From: CAYGHG01 sp964349515
GTDB lineage: Bacteria > Oederibacteriota > PGYV01 > CAYGHG01
NCBI GenBank assembly: GCA_964349515.1
Contig: CAYGHG010000015.1
Span: 1 to 32,654 of the forward strand
DNA length: 32,654 bases
Reading direction: 5' to 3'
Both the position numbers and the translations under genes were made by a program. A model generated the notes under the pieces. That model did not search any database and was not told the origin of the DNA. It saw only the letters and a list, made by a program, of their open reading frames with translations. Below, one piece after another: positions 7,859 through 15,414 of the stretch; the stretch's first letter is position 1; every line of letters begins with the position of its first letter.

Positions 7859-9934
7859 TTATTTTCTGTCTATTACTATTTTTGAAAAATCCGCAAACTG
7901 ATATAAAAACAACTTTATAAAAGCAAGGGTGTTCAGCCTGTTGCTCTTTTTATCCGCATCCTCCGCGTTTACAAGCACTTTGTCAAAATAAGAATCTACG
8001 AAGGGTTTCAGCCCTTCTATTATGGAAAGGCACCCCTCAAAATCCGCTGATTTAAACCCGGATTCAAAAACAGGCTTTGCCTCCTGCGCTTTTTCATAAA
8101 GCGCCTTTTCACTTACATCTTCAAAAAGCCCCGGATTAACCGCAGCAGGGCTGTAGTCTTTGGGCAGTATGTTGTTAATCCTGCTCAGCGAGAATATTGT
8201 TTCATTGAAACCCTCTTTTTTCCTCGCCCCGCACAGAACAGCACCCTTTTTAAAATCGCGCATTATGTTTATCCCGGTGCCTGTCAGGACCGCATTGGCT
8301 ATATCATAGTCAATCTGCCTGTCTTTGAAGTAATTGAGTTCCCTTTGCCTGAAGAAATCCTTTAATTCGGCACCATCGGCAGACTTGCCAAGCTGTTTAT
8401 CATACAGCTGCACCGAAGCGTCTATGAGTTTTGAGAGGTCAAAATCAAGTTCCTTTTCAAGTATCATGTATATTATGTTCAGAGCCTGGCGTCTTACCGC
8501 GTAAGGGTCCTTGCTGCCGGTAGGCTTAAAACCCGCGGCAAAAAATCCCGTCACGTTGTCAATTTTGTCAAGAATGCTGAGCGCTATGCCCTCGGAGGTT
8601 TCAGGCAGCCTGTCACCCGCGGCATTGGGGTAATAGTGAGAGCTTACGGCTTTGCATACCCTTTCATCCGCAGACTGCGCTTTGAGGTAAACGCCGCCCA
8701 TGAATCCGCGCAGCCCCACGTACTCTTTCTCTCCCACCATATTTGTCATCAGGTCTGACTTGCATATCTCCGCGGCCTTCACAAGTGCTGCTGTGTCGCA
8801 TTTTCCAAGATCCTCCCCCACTCCTGATGCCAGTTCCGCAATCCTCTGCGTTTTTTCAAACATGGTGCCTAAGCCCGTTATGAATACCGCTTCCTTTAAC
8901 CTCGGGGTAAAAGATGAAAGCGGCTCTTTTAAATCTTCCTTGTAAAAGAACTCCGCGTCGTTGAGCCTTGAAAAGAGCACCTTTGCGTGCTGTTTTACCA
9001 CAAAATCAGCGTTCTCAAGCCCGCCATCGCGCACGTTTATAAAACTGTTGGTAAAAGAGCCGTCCGCTTTAACGACCGCAAAATACCTCTGGTGCTCGCG
9101 CATCGCGGTTATTATGACCTTGTCAGGGAGGAAAAGATATTTCTCGTCAAATTCGCCTTTCATGACCGATACTGACTCAACCGAGCTTGCCAGCATTTCA
9201 AGCAGCCCCTCGTCAGGAAGTATTTTCAGGTTCTCTTTTAAAAGCAGGGCTTCTGTTTCTTTTATGATTGCGTCTTTGCGCTCCTGCTGGTATAAAAGCA
9301 AACCGTTCTTTTTCATGGTTTCAAAATAGCCTGCGGTATTTTTAACATCAGCCTCTGCGTTGCGGTGCAGGAATTTATGGAGCCTTGTTTTAACACCGGA
9401 TCTGACAGAGCCGTATGAAAAATCCACAATCTCGCCGTTCAAAAGGCAGACAATCCAGCGAAGCGGCCTCGCGAAAGTGACAAGCGACGAATCCCAGGTC
9501 ATTACTTTCGGAAATTTAAGGCCTTTTATGAGGGCAGCCAGGTTTTCTGCCAGAATTTCTTTTGAGGGCCTTCCTTTTTCAAATATGTCGGCGTACAGGT
9601 ATTTCTGCCCTTTTTCTTCCTTTATCTTAATCCCGTCTTCTTTTATTTTGTTGGATTCCAGGAATTTCTTCCCTATGTCAGTCAGCTTTCCTTCCTTATA
9701 TGCTATGTCGTGGCGAGGGCCCTTTTTTTCCTGCGACACATCTTCCTGTGAAGCCGCCATATTTTCCGAGGTAAGCACGAAACGCCTCACCGTATAGGTG
9801 ACGGCCGTTTTTTCTGCTTTTATTCTTTTTTCCGTAAGCAGTTTTTCAAAATCATCTTTTAACTGCTGTGCGGCGGGTTTCAGGTAATCTGCGGGAAGCT
9901 CTTCAAAACCTATTTCAAAAAGAAACTCGCTCAT
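7859..9934 (-). CDS. glyS: Glycyl-tRNA synthetase beta subunit
   Basis: This 691-residue protein is the tRNA-binding beta subunit of the bacterial alpha2beta2 glycyl-tRNA synthetase, which charges tRNA-Gly. The N-terminus FLFEIGFEELPADYL is diagnostic. The middle has LKFPKVMTWD and FARPLRWIVCLLNGE, and the HD-like region contains KQHAKVLFSRLNDAEFF. The C-terminus has the DALR-type anticodon-binding region. The length is normal and I see no frameshift. Its ATG at 9934 overlaps the glyQ stop by 4 bp (ATGA), giving translational coupling that suits equal subunit production. The next gene, trx, starts 17 bp downstream. Confidence 0.98.
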   Translation of the reverse strand: MSEFLFEIGFEELPADYLKPAAQQLKDDFEKLLTEKRIKAEKTAVTYTVRRFVLTSENMAASQEDVSQEKKGPRHDIAYKEGKLTDIGKKFLESNKIKEDGIKIKEEKGQKYLYADIFEKGRPSKEILAENLAALIKGLKFPKVMTWDSSLVTFARPLRWIVCLLNGEIVDFSYGSVRSGVKTRLHKFLHRNAEADVKNTAGYFETMKKNGLLLYQQERKDAIIKETEALLLKENLKILPDEGLLEMLASSVESVSVMKGEFDEKYLFLPDKVIITAMREHQRYFAVVKADGSFTNSFINVRDGGLENADFVVKQHAKVLFSRLNDAEFFYKEDLKEPLSSFTPRLKEAVFITGLGTMFEKTQRIAELASGVGEDLGKCDTAALVKAAEICKSDLMTNMVGEKEYVGLRGFMGGVYLKAQSADERVCKAVSSHYYPNAAGDRLPETSEGIALSILDKIDNVTGFFAAGFKPTGSKDPYAVRRQALNIIYMILEKELDFDLSKLIDASVQLYDKQLGKSADGAELKDFFRQRELNYFKDRQIDYDIANAVLTGTGINIMRDFKKGAVLCGARKKEGFNETIFSLSRINNILPKDYSPAAVNPGLFEDVSEKALYEKAQEAKPVFESGFKSADFEGCLSIIEGLKPFVDSYFDKVLVNAEDADKKSNRLNTLAFIKLFLYQFADFSKIVIDRK

Positions 9935-10785
9935 TTTGCCGCCTCCGCTGTTTTTTCAATATAACCCTCGGCGCACGCTTTGGCGAGATCCCTGATTTTT
10001 TTTATGAACGAAGGCCTGTCGGCGATAGATATGGCTTTTCTTGCGTCAAGCAGGTTAAACAGGTGGGAAATTTTTAAAACAAAATCATAGGCAGGTATGG
10101 GCAGGCCTTTTGATGCGAGCGAGCTTCCCTCGGCGTAATACTTATTCAGTACCTCAAACATCATCGCGGTATCCGCGTGCTCAAAATTGTATGCCGAGAA
10201 CTGCTTTTCGTTTTCCAAAAACACGTCACCGTAAGTCACGTTTTCGTTCCACTTAAGGTCAAAGGCGCTTTTAACACCCTGAATGTACATTGCAATACGC
10301 TCAAGCCCGTATGTGAGTTCGGCGGATATGGGGTTAAGCGTAATCCCCGCCATCTGCTGAAAATATGTAAACTGCGTTATCTCAAGCCCGTCAAGCCACA
10401 CCTGCCAGCCCAAACCCGAGGCTCCGAGCGTAGGCGACTCCCAGTCGTCTTCGTTGAATTTTATGTCATGTTCGTTTAATTTTATTCCTATGGCCTCAAG
10501 GCTCTCAAGATAAAGCTGCTGTATGTTCTCCGGCGAGGGCTTCATTATTACCTGGTACTGGTAGTAGTGCTGGAAGCGGTTTGGATTTTCACCATAGCGC
10601 CCGTCTTTGGGCCTGCGGCACGGCTCTATGTATGCCGCGTTCCACGGCTTATCCCCAAGCGAGCGGAAAAAAGTGGAGTGGGAAAAAGTCGCCGCCCCCT
10701 TTTCCATGTCATAGGGCTGGGTTATTATGCATCCCTTTTTTTTCCAGTAATCCTGAAGGGTAAATATGAGGTCCTGAAAATACAT
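9931..10785 (-). CDS. glyQ: Glycyl-tRNA synthetase alpha subunit
   Basis: This 284-residue protein is the catalytic alpha subunit of tetrameric glycyl-tRNA synthetase, forming glycyl-adenylate and charging tRNA-Gly with GlyS. It opens with FQDLIFTLQDYW and GCIITQPYDMEKGA. The class II motif 2 region is YIEPCRRPKDGRYGENPNRF (about 52-71), and the motif 3 region ELTYGLERIAMYIQG contains the conserved Arg. Length and motifs are typical. The ATG at 10785 has AAGG nine bases upstream and lies only 2 bp from the end of the DUF368 gene. The 4-bp overlap with glyS fixes the downstream border. Confidence 0.98.
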   Translation of the reverse strand: MYFQDLIFTLQDYWKKKGCIITQPYDMEKGAATFSHSTFFRSLGDKPWNAAYIEPCRRPKDGRYGENPNRFQHYYQYQVIMKPSPENIQQLYLESLEAIGIKLNEHDIKFNEDDWESPTLGASGLGWQVWLDGLEITQFTYFQQMAGITLNPISAELTYGLERIAMYIQGVKSAFDLKWNENVTYGDVFLENEKQFSAYNFEHADTAMMFEVLNKYYAEGSSLASKGLPIPAYDFVLKISHLFNLLDARKAISIADRPSFIKKIRDLAKACAEGYIEKTAEAAK

Positions 10786-10787
10786 TT

Positions 10788-11759
10788 TTAAGCCTTCTTT
10801 CCGGCATATTTTTCAGCCAGCCAGATTATCACGCCGCCGATTACGCAAAACACGACAGCAGCCAGTACTTCGCCGTTTAAAGAATCAGGTATGAACCTGT
10901 CATAACCCTGTATTACAGGCTCCCCTTTTTTTACGAGCATCTGCCCGAGAGAATCGAGTTTATAAACAGCGGTCTTCCACGGCCAAATCATTATGAGCGA
11001 GCCCAGTATGAAGCCGGTAAGCATGGAAATTGTACCGTCCCGGAATTTTTTCAGCAGCCAGGACAGGAAATATGAAAACACTATTATTCCGGCGCCGCAG
11101 CCAAACGCGAACGGTATCAGTATCTCAAGCCTCATGTTGCTTATTGCGTTAATGACTATCAGTTCGTAATTGCCCATTATTATCAGCACAAAAGAGCCCG
11201 ACAGCCCCGGCAGTATCATTGCCGAAATGGCAATCATCCCGCAAAAAAATATGTAAAGCGGGTTGGCGTTCTCAACAGCGGGCGAGAGCATCGAAAAACC
11301 CACGGCCACCGCTGCGCCTGCCGCAAAAAGTGCCATTACTGCGGGAGTCCATTTTTTAACCGTCTTACCCACAAAAAATACAGATACAGCTATAAGCCCG
11401 AAAAAGAAGGCCCATACAAGGACCTGGTGCTTGTCAAAAAGATATTCAAGTATTTTCGCGAGGCTCACTATCGCCGCCGCCATTCCAAAACCCAGCTGCA
11501 TAAGCCAGAAAAGATCGGTGTGTTTGGCGAATTCGGAGAATTTTTTCTTTAAAACAAGGTCAAGCGCCGTCTTATTAAATGATTTAACGGCATTTAGCAG
11601 CCGCTCAAGTATTCCCATAATGATTGCAAAAGTCCCGCCGGAGACCCCGGGAATGACATTTGCAGTGCCCATAACAGCACCCTGTATCACGGTAGTAATA
11701 ACTCCCGCGTCAACTTTTACTTTTTTTGTATTTGCAGCTGCCTTTGACTTCTTTGCCAT
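10788..11759 (-). CDS. DUF368 family, predicted polyprenyl-phosphate translocase
   Basis: This is a 323-residue membrane protein of the DUF368 family, members of which (PopT) were shown to return undecaprenyl phosphate across the inner membrane for reuse in envelope synthesis. The family signature GAVMGTANVIPGVSGGTFAIIMG is shared between residues about 27 and 50. The second inverted-repeat motif MILPGLSGSFVLIIMGNYE comes later, as expected for a duplicated fold, and about eight hydrophobic segments cover the rest. I start it at the ATG at 11759, which has AAAGGCGGG five bases upstream. A longer frame opens at a TTG at 11813, but that lies inside the predicted promoter -35 box and abuts the terminator T-run. 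It heads the operon with glyQ. Substrate is inferred from the family. Confidence 0.92.
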   Translation of the reverse strand: MAKKSKAAANTKKVKVDAGVITTVIQGAVMGTANVIPGVSGGTFAIIMGILERLLNAVKSFNKTALDLVLKKKFSEFAKHTDLFWLMQLGFGMAAAIVSLAKILEYLFDKHQVLVWAFFFGLIAVSVFFVGKTVKKWTPAVMALFAAGAAVAVGFSMLSPAVENANPLYIFFCGMIAISAMILPGLSGSFVLIIMGNYELIVINAISNMRLEILIPFAFGCGAGIIVFSYFLSWLLKKFRDGTISMLTGFILGSLIMIWPWKTAVYKLDSLGQMLVKKGEPVIQGYDRFIPDSLNGEVLAAVVFCVIGGVIIWLAEKYAGKKA

Positions 11760-11785
11760 TTTTCCCGCCTTTGGAGGATTGGAGG

Positions 11786-11813
11786 ATGATATTTCTCTAC
11801 TTTCTACTTTCAA
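11786..11813 (-). promoter_or_regulatory. Predicted promoter of DUF368-glyQ-glyS operon
   Basis: On the minus strand TTGAAA (11808-11813) and TATCAT (11786-11791) are 16 bp apart, each one mismatch from consensus. The pair lies directly after the terminator that ends the tRNA array and 26 bp ahead of the ATG at 11759. It supports that start over the upstream TTG. Confidence 0.6.
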
Positions 11814-11838
11814 AAAAATCCTCTTAAGAGGATTTTTT
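11812..11838 (-). terminator. Strong bidirectional terminator after tRNA-Ala array
   Basis: A palindrome of TCCTC-TTAA-GAGGA is flanked by an A-run on one side and a T-run of seven on the other, so it reads as an intrinsic terminator on both strands. On the minus strand it ends any transcript that starts at tRNA-Ala and runs through the 126-bp repeats. It sits directly against the last repeat tail at 11839. Confidence 0.85.
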
Positions 11839-12156
11839 TGGTGGAGCAGATCGGGACTGTAGTCCGTTGCCGAGGTTTTCCCGAGGCTTACGGNNNNNNN
11901 NNNNNNNNNNNNNNNNNNNNNNNNNNNNNNNNNNNNNNNNNNNNNNNNNNNNNNNNNNNNNNNNNNNNNNNNNNNNNNNNNNNNNNNNNNNNNCGCACCT
12001 TCCGCTCTCTATTTCTGTGAAACATTTTAATGGTGGAGCAGATCGGGACTGTAGTCCGTTGCCGAGGTTTTCCCGAGGCTTACGGAATACAGTGCGTGCT
12101 GTCCTTCGCACGCGCGAACCGCACCTTCCGCTCTCTATTTCTGTGAAACATTTTAA
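11839..12156 (-). repeat. Tandem array of 126-bp units ending in tRNA-Ala tail
   Basis: One complete unit (12031-12156) and the two ends of at least one more (11839-11893 and 11994-12030) are identical where they overlap. In minus-strand orientation each unit is a 108-nt spacer followed by the exact last 18 nt of the adjacent tRNA-Ala, including CCA. Each spacer contains two hairpins: 12-bp arms with one mismatch (12048-12059 with 12082-12093) and a perfect 6-bp GCGTGC/GCACGC stem (12094-12113). The 22-nt loop of the first hairpin contains a CCGAGG direct repeat. If the gap held just one unit, 34 nt would be missing; copy number is unknown. Confidence 0.9.
11894..11993. other. Assembly gap of 100 N
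   Basis: Exactly 100 undetermined bases interrupt the tandem repeat array. The round number suggests a placeholder of unknown true length, and the position inside a near-identical repeat explains why the assembly broke here. Confidence 0.98.
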
Positions 12157-12232
12157 TGGTGGAGCAGATCGGGATCGAACCGACGACCCTCAGACTGCCA
12201 GCCTGATGCTCTCCCAACTGAGCTACTGCCCC
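12157..12232 (-). tRNA. tRNA-Ala(GGC)
   Basis: The minus strand folds into a complete 76-nt cloverleaf. The acceptor GGGGCAG pairs with CTGCTCC and includes the G3-U70 pair that identifies alanine tRNA. The D arm is GCTC/GAGC, the anticodon stem TCAGG/TCTGA holds a loop CTGGCAG with anticodon GGC, and the T arm GTCGG/CCGAT has the loop TTCGATC. CCA is encoded. The last 18 nt are repeated in the tandem array immediately downstream. A TTGACA lies upstream at 12281-12286, but I cannot find a good -10 at the right spacing, so the promoter is unresolved. Confidence 0.97.
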
Positions 12233-12299
12233 ACCTATTGTGTTGGGTATAAATCCACTGTTAAGTTTCAAGATTACGATTGTCAAGAACGCTACCGTA

Positions 12300-12335
12300 G
12301 CTCAGTTCGCCGGCTAAAGCCGGCGCCTACTGAGC
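12300..12335. repeat. Nested palindromic hairpin
   Basis: An outer 7-bp stem (GCTCAGT 12300-12306 with ACTGAGC 12329-12335) encloses an inner 7-bp stem (CGCCGGC 12308-12314 with GCCGGCG 12319-12325) around a TAAA loop. No T-run follows on either strand, so this is unlikely to be a terminator; it resembles a REP-type palindrome. Confidence 0.75.
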
Positions 12336-12394
12336 ATGAAGCATCGTGCCATGGCCTAAGAGCCGGGCACATTCTAATATGTTTCACCAACCTT

Positions 12395-12413
12395 GGGCTT
12401 TGCCGGCAAGCCC
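12395..12413. repeat. GC-rich hairpin
   Basis: GGGCTT (12395-12400) and AAGCCC (12408-12413) form a 6-bp stem around a 7-nt loop. It lies in the same palindrome-rich stretch as the hairpin at 12300-12335, with no U-run and no known role. Confidence 0.55.
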
Positions 12414-12639
12414 TTCAGCCGGCCCTGCCCCACCTAATCAGATGTGCGCGATATTTTGAAGAGCGCTACAGCTGATTATACCCGAGCGATTACTGATACC
12501 CTCATCGCGAGCGGTATATATGCCGGGAATAAATCTCAAGTACATGAAATGACAAAAAAAGCTTAAAACATAATATATTTGAGGGGGGTAATTGTCAACA
12601 CAAAATAAGCCTTTAAAACAAAGTTCCAAGAAGACACAG

Positions 12640-12690
12640 GACAAAAAGACACGGTACTACAAAGGCAAATCCCCCCTGCCCCCCTTTCCG
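12640..12690. repeat. 51-bp direct repeat, copy 1
   Basis: This segment is identical to 12936-12986. It joins a purine-rich GACAAAAAGACACGG part to the C-rich start of a C-tract/G-tract hairpin (CCCCCTTT class). The two copies bracket 245 bp of unique sequence. Confidence 0.9.
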
Positions 12691-12879
12691 AAGCAAAGGG
12701 GGTTAGGACAACAACGGCGGACGGTAAGGGTGGATGTGTTATTTTTTTGCATAGCCTATAGCTCACTATGGCCGCGCCTTTACAACGTGACTATTGCAGG
12801 CACTGTTTATTTTTGTGACACGATACTTCGCGCGAGCTTGGACAAGGATTGACTGCAAGACTCCGAATGCTGCTACGCG

Positions 12880-12921
12880 TACAATAAAGGCGAAGGCAAA
12901 AAAATGACACTGCCGCCTGCG
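12880..12921. repeat. 42-bp dispersed repeat, copy 1
   Basis: This segment matches 18762-18803 with one mismatch (G/A). It contains the stretch AAGGCGAAGGCAAAAAAAT and the end CTGCCGCCTGCG. Both copies lie in intergenic DNA next to C/G-tract repeats, suggesting a dispersed family in this genome. Confidence 0.85.
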
Positions 12922-12935
12922 CACAAGGACAGAAA

Positions 12936-12986
12936 GACAAAAAGACACGGTACTACAAAGGCAAATCCCCCCTGCCCCCCTTTCCG
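12936..12986. repeat. 51-bp direct repeat, copy 2
   Basis: Identical to 12640-12690. It runs into a hairpin with eight paired bases (CCCCCTTT with AAAGGGGG on the minus strand, 12978-12998) that lies just past the cyclase stop codon and could shape the 3' end of that operon's mRNA, although no U-run follows. Confidence 0.9.
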
Positions 12987-13015
12987 GGCAAAGGGGGTAG
13001 AAAAAGCTGTAAAAC

Positions 13016-15403
13016 TTAACGTTTTTTTAGATAATCGTTTATGAAACCGTCGGTTTGGGCTGCGGGAGTGAAGACTTCGAAGACTTCGACCTCTCCCTCT
13101 ATCCCCTTCAGCACTATGGTATCTTCGAGTTTTGACATGCATATGTACCTGTTAACGACGCTGTCAAAATAGTAGTACGAGTCAAACGAAAGCCCCGCCG
13201 CTTTTGCGTTTACCGCTTCCATCTGCACCTCTTTTCTCAGCGTGTCAAACACATCAGCGGTTATGACCACACCCTGGTTAAAAAGTTTCTTTTCCCTGGC
13301 ATATGCTTTTCTCGGCATGTTTTTTATGCCGTACAGTTTTTCAAGATATTCCTTAATTTCATTATTTGAACCCGATATCCTCGCCGCCTGTGTCAGGCTC
13401 GGCGAGAGCACTATGTTGAACCTCACCTCCCCTTCGCCTATTACCGCGACGAAAAGCTCCCCCATTGTAATACCTATTCCTATTTCCACCATAGGCATGG
13501 AGTATTCTTTGGCAACCAGGTTTACCGCATCCATCATGTTGATGCCGGGGTTTTTTTCCGCGAGCCTGATAAAATCATTTACGTCTTCGCTGTATTCCCC
13601 TCCTGCGGCGGCGGTAACTCTGACCGTGTAATTTTCGTCAATAATTTTCCCCTGCACCAGTTTCTTAAAAAGTTCCTTTTCTTTTTCCTTCAGTTTTCCG
13701 GCCGCGTCACGCCTTAACTTTGCAAATTCCGCGTGTATCATATAGCACGTCCTCAGGCAGTCGGCCGCAGAATTAAAATGCGCAGCGTACCCGTCCCCTG
13801 CAAAATAAATCTCGCTTCCGGCCTGGCTTTTAGACACGCTGTAAACAGTGTTGAGGTAGGGGGTTAGAAATCCGGCCGTATCCTTTGTAAGCTTCATTGT
13901 CGTTTCCGTTGAATTCCTGAGGTCTGCAAACATAAAGAATTTCTTCCCCCTCTTGGCGCCGCCTGCGGAAGCGTACATAGGCGCGTCCGGCTTAAGATAA
14001 AAAATATTGCCCTCTTCAAAAAGATTCTCTATCCTTGTTTTTTTGTCAACGGGTATCGGGACGAGTTCGTCGCGCGCGACTCCTGTTTCTTCGTCCAGTA
14101 TGTTCTTTATCTCCCCCTGCCGCAGTATCTTTATGCCGGAGAGTTCTTCACCGTAGGCGCTTCTTCTCCCGAAACGTTTCCTGACTTCGGTATATTCCTT
14201 TATTATCCTTAAGTAAAGCGAGAAATCCTCCGCTGCCGCAGCCAGCGCCTTTTCATAGGAGCCGCTGCTCAGCGTGTTAAAAAACCTGTTGGTGCTGCGC
14301 TCGACACGGGAATAGGATTCTTTGACCTTTTGCGCGAGCGTGTCCGCATCCGTTTTTTTCATTGATTTCAGCGCCTTTAAAATATACACAAGCGCTTTTT
14401 TCTCGTCAAACATATCGTTTATCACTTCAGGATGGCGTATTACATTCAACAGCTCCTGCGAAGGGCTCGAGGCCGCAAGCGCTGTCACAGCCTTAAAAAT
14501 CATCTTTTTCTCCCTATGAGCGGCCACAGCCCTGCTAAGCCCCCTGTTTTTTCTGCACTTTTTTATAAATATCTTCCTGTCTTTTTTTCCGGCAAGAATA
14601 AACCTTATGTTATGAAAATCAGCATATACGTTAAACGGAGTATCCCTGCGCTCCACCCTTTTTGAAACGGCAACGGTTTCTTCAAGCGCGCTCATTATTC
14701 CGTTGGCTGTTTCTCTTTCTATTGATATTACCGAATCCCTTGAGAAAATCATTTTTTCTATGTGCGTCCTGTCTGCCTGGTCATAATATACGAGGCAGTA
14801 GCGCGAGGTAAGCGGCTCTATGCGTTTCTTGTCAGCGCCCGTCTTCTCCGCCCTGTACTTGTCAACAAACGAATCCGCGTAAACCTCAAAAAAAACGGTT
14901 TCCAGCGCCCGCGAAATTATGTAAACGAGGGTTTCTTTCATTATTTTAAGTTTTTCAAAATGTTTCATAAAATACTCGTCCGTCATCAGGGCGGCAAGCG
15001 TGCCCGAGGCGGCCCAGGCAAAAAACTCAAACCCTTTTATCCCGGCATCTTTTTCGGTGCTGATTGCATTTAGAATCAGCTCCCTGAAAACCCCTGCAAA
15101 CCTCGCTTTGCGCTCGTAGTACCAGCGGTTGTAGCTATCCCAGGGCAGCCTCGGAAAGTCCCTCAGCATGTCAAAATAAAGCGACGTCATGTTGAAATCC
15201 GCAGGCAGGGTTCCAAACTCTCTGAACTTATCGTCCGTAAAACACAGGCCGGCCAGTGAATCAATGAAATCATGCAGCTCTTTTTCGAAATTGTAGGAAA
15301 AAGTAACCTGATGGAATGTATTTGACGGGTCATATGAAATTTCTGTATCTTTATGGTTAAATACCAGGTCGAGCTTTGAGGAGACAAGCGGAGTCTTGGC
15401 CAT
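13016..15403 (-). CDS. Divergent class III nucleotidyl cyclase-domain protein
   Basis: This 795-residue protein has an unrecognised, mainly helical N-terminal part (1-450) and a C-terminal class III adenylate/guanylate cyclase homology domain (about 485-785). Metal-binding Asp residues are present in FFMFADLRNST (D494) and FAGDGYAAHF (D537), followed by GIGITMGELFVAVIGEG. The segment SPSLTQAARI replaces the usual GDTVNLAARL: the transition-state Arg (R675) is kept, but the Asn position reads Thr and the base-selecting Asp reads Pro. An extra stretch of about 60 residues separates the GDG and GIGI motifs. No signal peptide or membrane segment is evident. I chose ATG 15403 over GTG 15406 because AAGGGG lies seven bases ahead of it. 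It ends the pheS-tadB-tadC-DUF192 operon. It could be an active cyclase of altered specificity or a nucleotide sensor. Confidence 0.85.
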   Translation of the reverse strand: MAKTPLVSSKLDLVFNHKDTEISYDPSNTFHQVTFSYNFEKELHDFIDSLAGLCFTDDKFREFGTLPADFNMTSLYFDMLRDFPRLPWDSYNRWYYERKARFAGVFRELILNAISTEKDAGIKGFEFFAWAASGTLAALMTDEYFMKHFEKLKIMKETLVYIISRALETVFFEVYADSFVDKYRAEKTGADKKRIEPLTSRYCLVYYDQADRTHIEKMIFSRDSVISIERETANGIMSALEETVAVSKRVERRDTPFNVYADFHNIRFILAGKKDRKIFIKKCRKNRGLSRAVAAHREKKMIFKAVTALAASSPSQELLNVIRHPEVINDMFDEKKALVYILKALKSMKKTDADTLAQKVKESYSRVERSTNRFFNTLSSGSYEKALAAAAEDFSLYLRIIKEYTEVRKRFGRRSAYGEELSGIKILRQGEIKNILDEETGVARDELVPIPVDKKTRIENLFEEGNIFYLKPDAPMYASAGGAKRGKKFFMFADLRNSTETTMKLTKDTAGFLTPYLNTVYSVSKSQAGSEIYFAGDGYAAHFNSAADCLRTCYMIHAEFAKLRRDAAGKLKEKEKELFKKLVQGKIIDENYTVRVTAAAGGEYSEDVNDFIRLAEKNPGINMMDAVNLVAKEYSMPMVEIGIGITMGELFVAVIGEGEVRFNIVLSPSLTQAARISGSNNEIKEYLEKLYGIKNMPRKAYAREKKLFNQGVVITADVFDTLRKEVQMEAVNAKAAGLSFDSYYYFDSVVNRYICMSKLEDTIVLKGIEGEVEVFEVFTPAAQTDGFINDYLKKR

Positions 15404-15414
15404 CACGGTGCCCC

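Larger units (their letters stand above)
12233..13015. other. Gene-free repeat-rich intergenic region
   Basis: About 780 bp between the cyclase gene and tRNA-Ala hold no credible gene in either strand. The 12290-12480 part is rich in GC palindromes. The 12590-13010 part is built from dispersed repeats: two copies of a 51-bp direct repeat, C-tract/G-tract hairpins and a 42-bp element that recurs at 18762-18803. Short open frames here are translations of these repeats or of the tRNA. Confidence 0.8.

Noticed and set aside
11839..12156. CRISPR array
   Set aside because: Whole 126-bp units are identical including the would-be spacers, and no cas gene is present.
12157..12174. Phage or island attachment site at the tRNA-Ala 3' end
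   Set aside because: The 18-bp tail is repeated as expected for an att site, but no integrase or cargo genes lie between copies; kept only as an alternative for the array.
12080..12286. Open frame of 68 codons on the minus strand across tRNA-Ala
   Set aside because: It is the tRNA gene read as protein (AVAQLGEHQAGSLRVV is a well-known artefact).
12291..12380. Possible second, degenerate tRNA near a GTAGCTCAGTT motif
   Set aside because: Only the D-arm-like word matches; no acceptor, anticodon or T arm can be folded, and the word belongs to a longer palindrome.
11867..12475. Long plus-strand open frame through the repeats and gap
   Set aside because: It crosses 100 undetermined bases, repeats and the tRNA; there is no ribosome site or family resemblance.
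12592..12852. 86-codon plus-strand frame in the intergenic region
   Set aside because: Its first half translates the 51-bp direct repeat and C/G-tract repeat, and the rest has no recognisable features.
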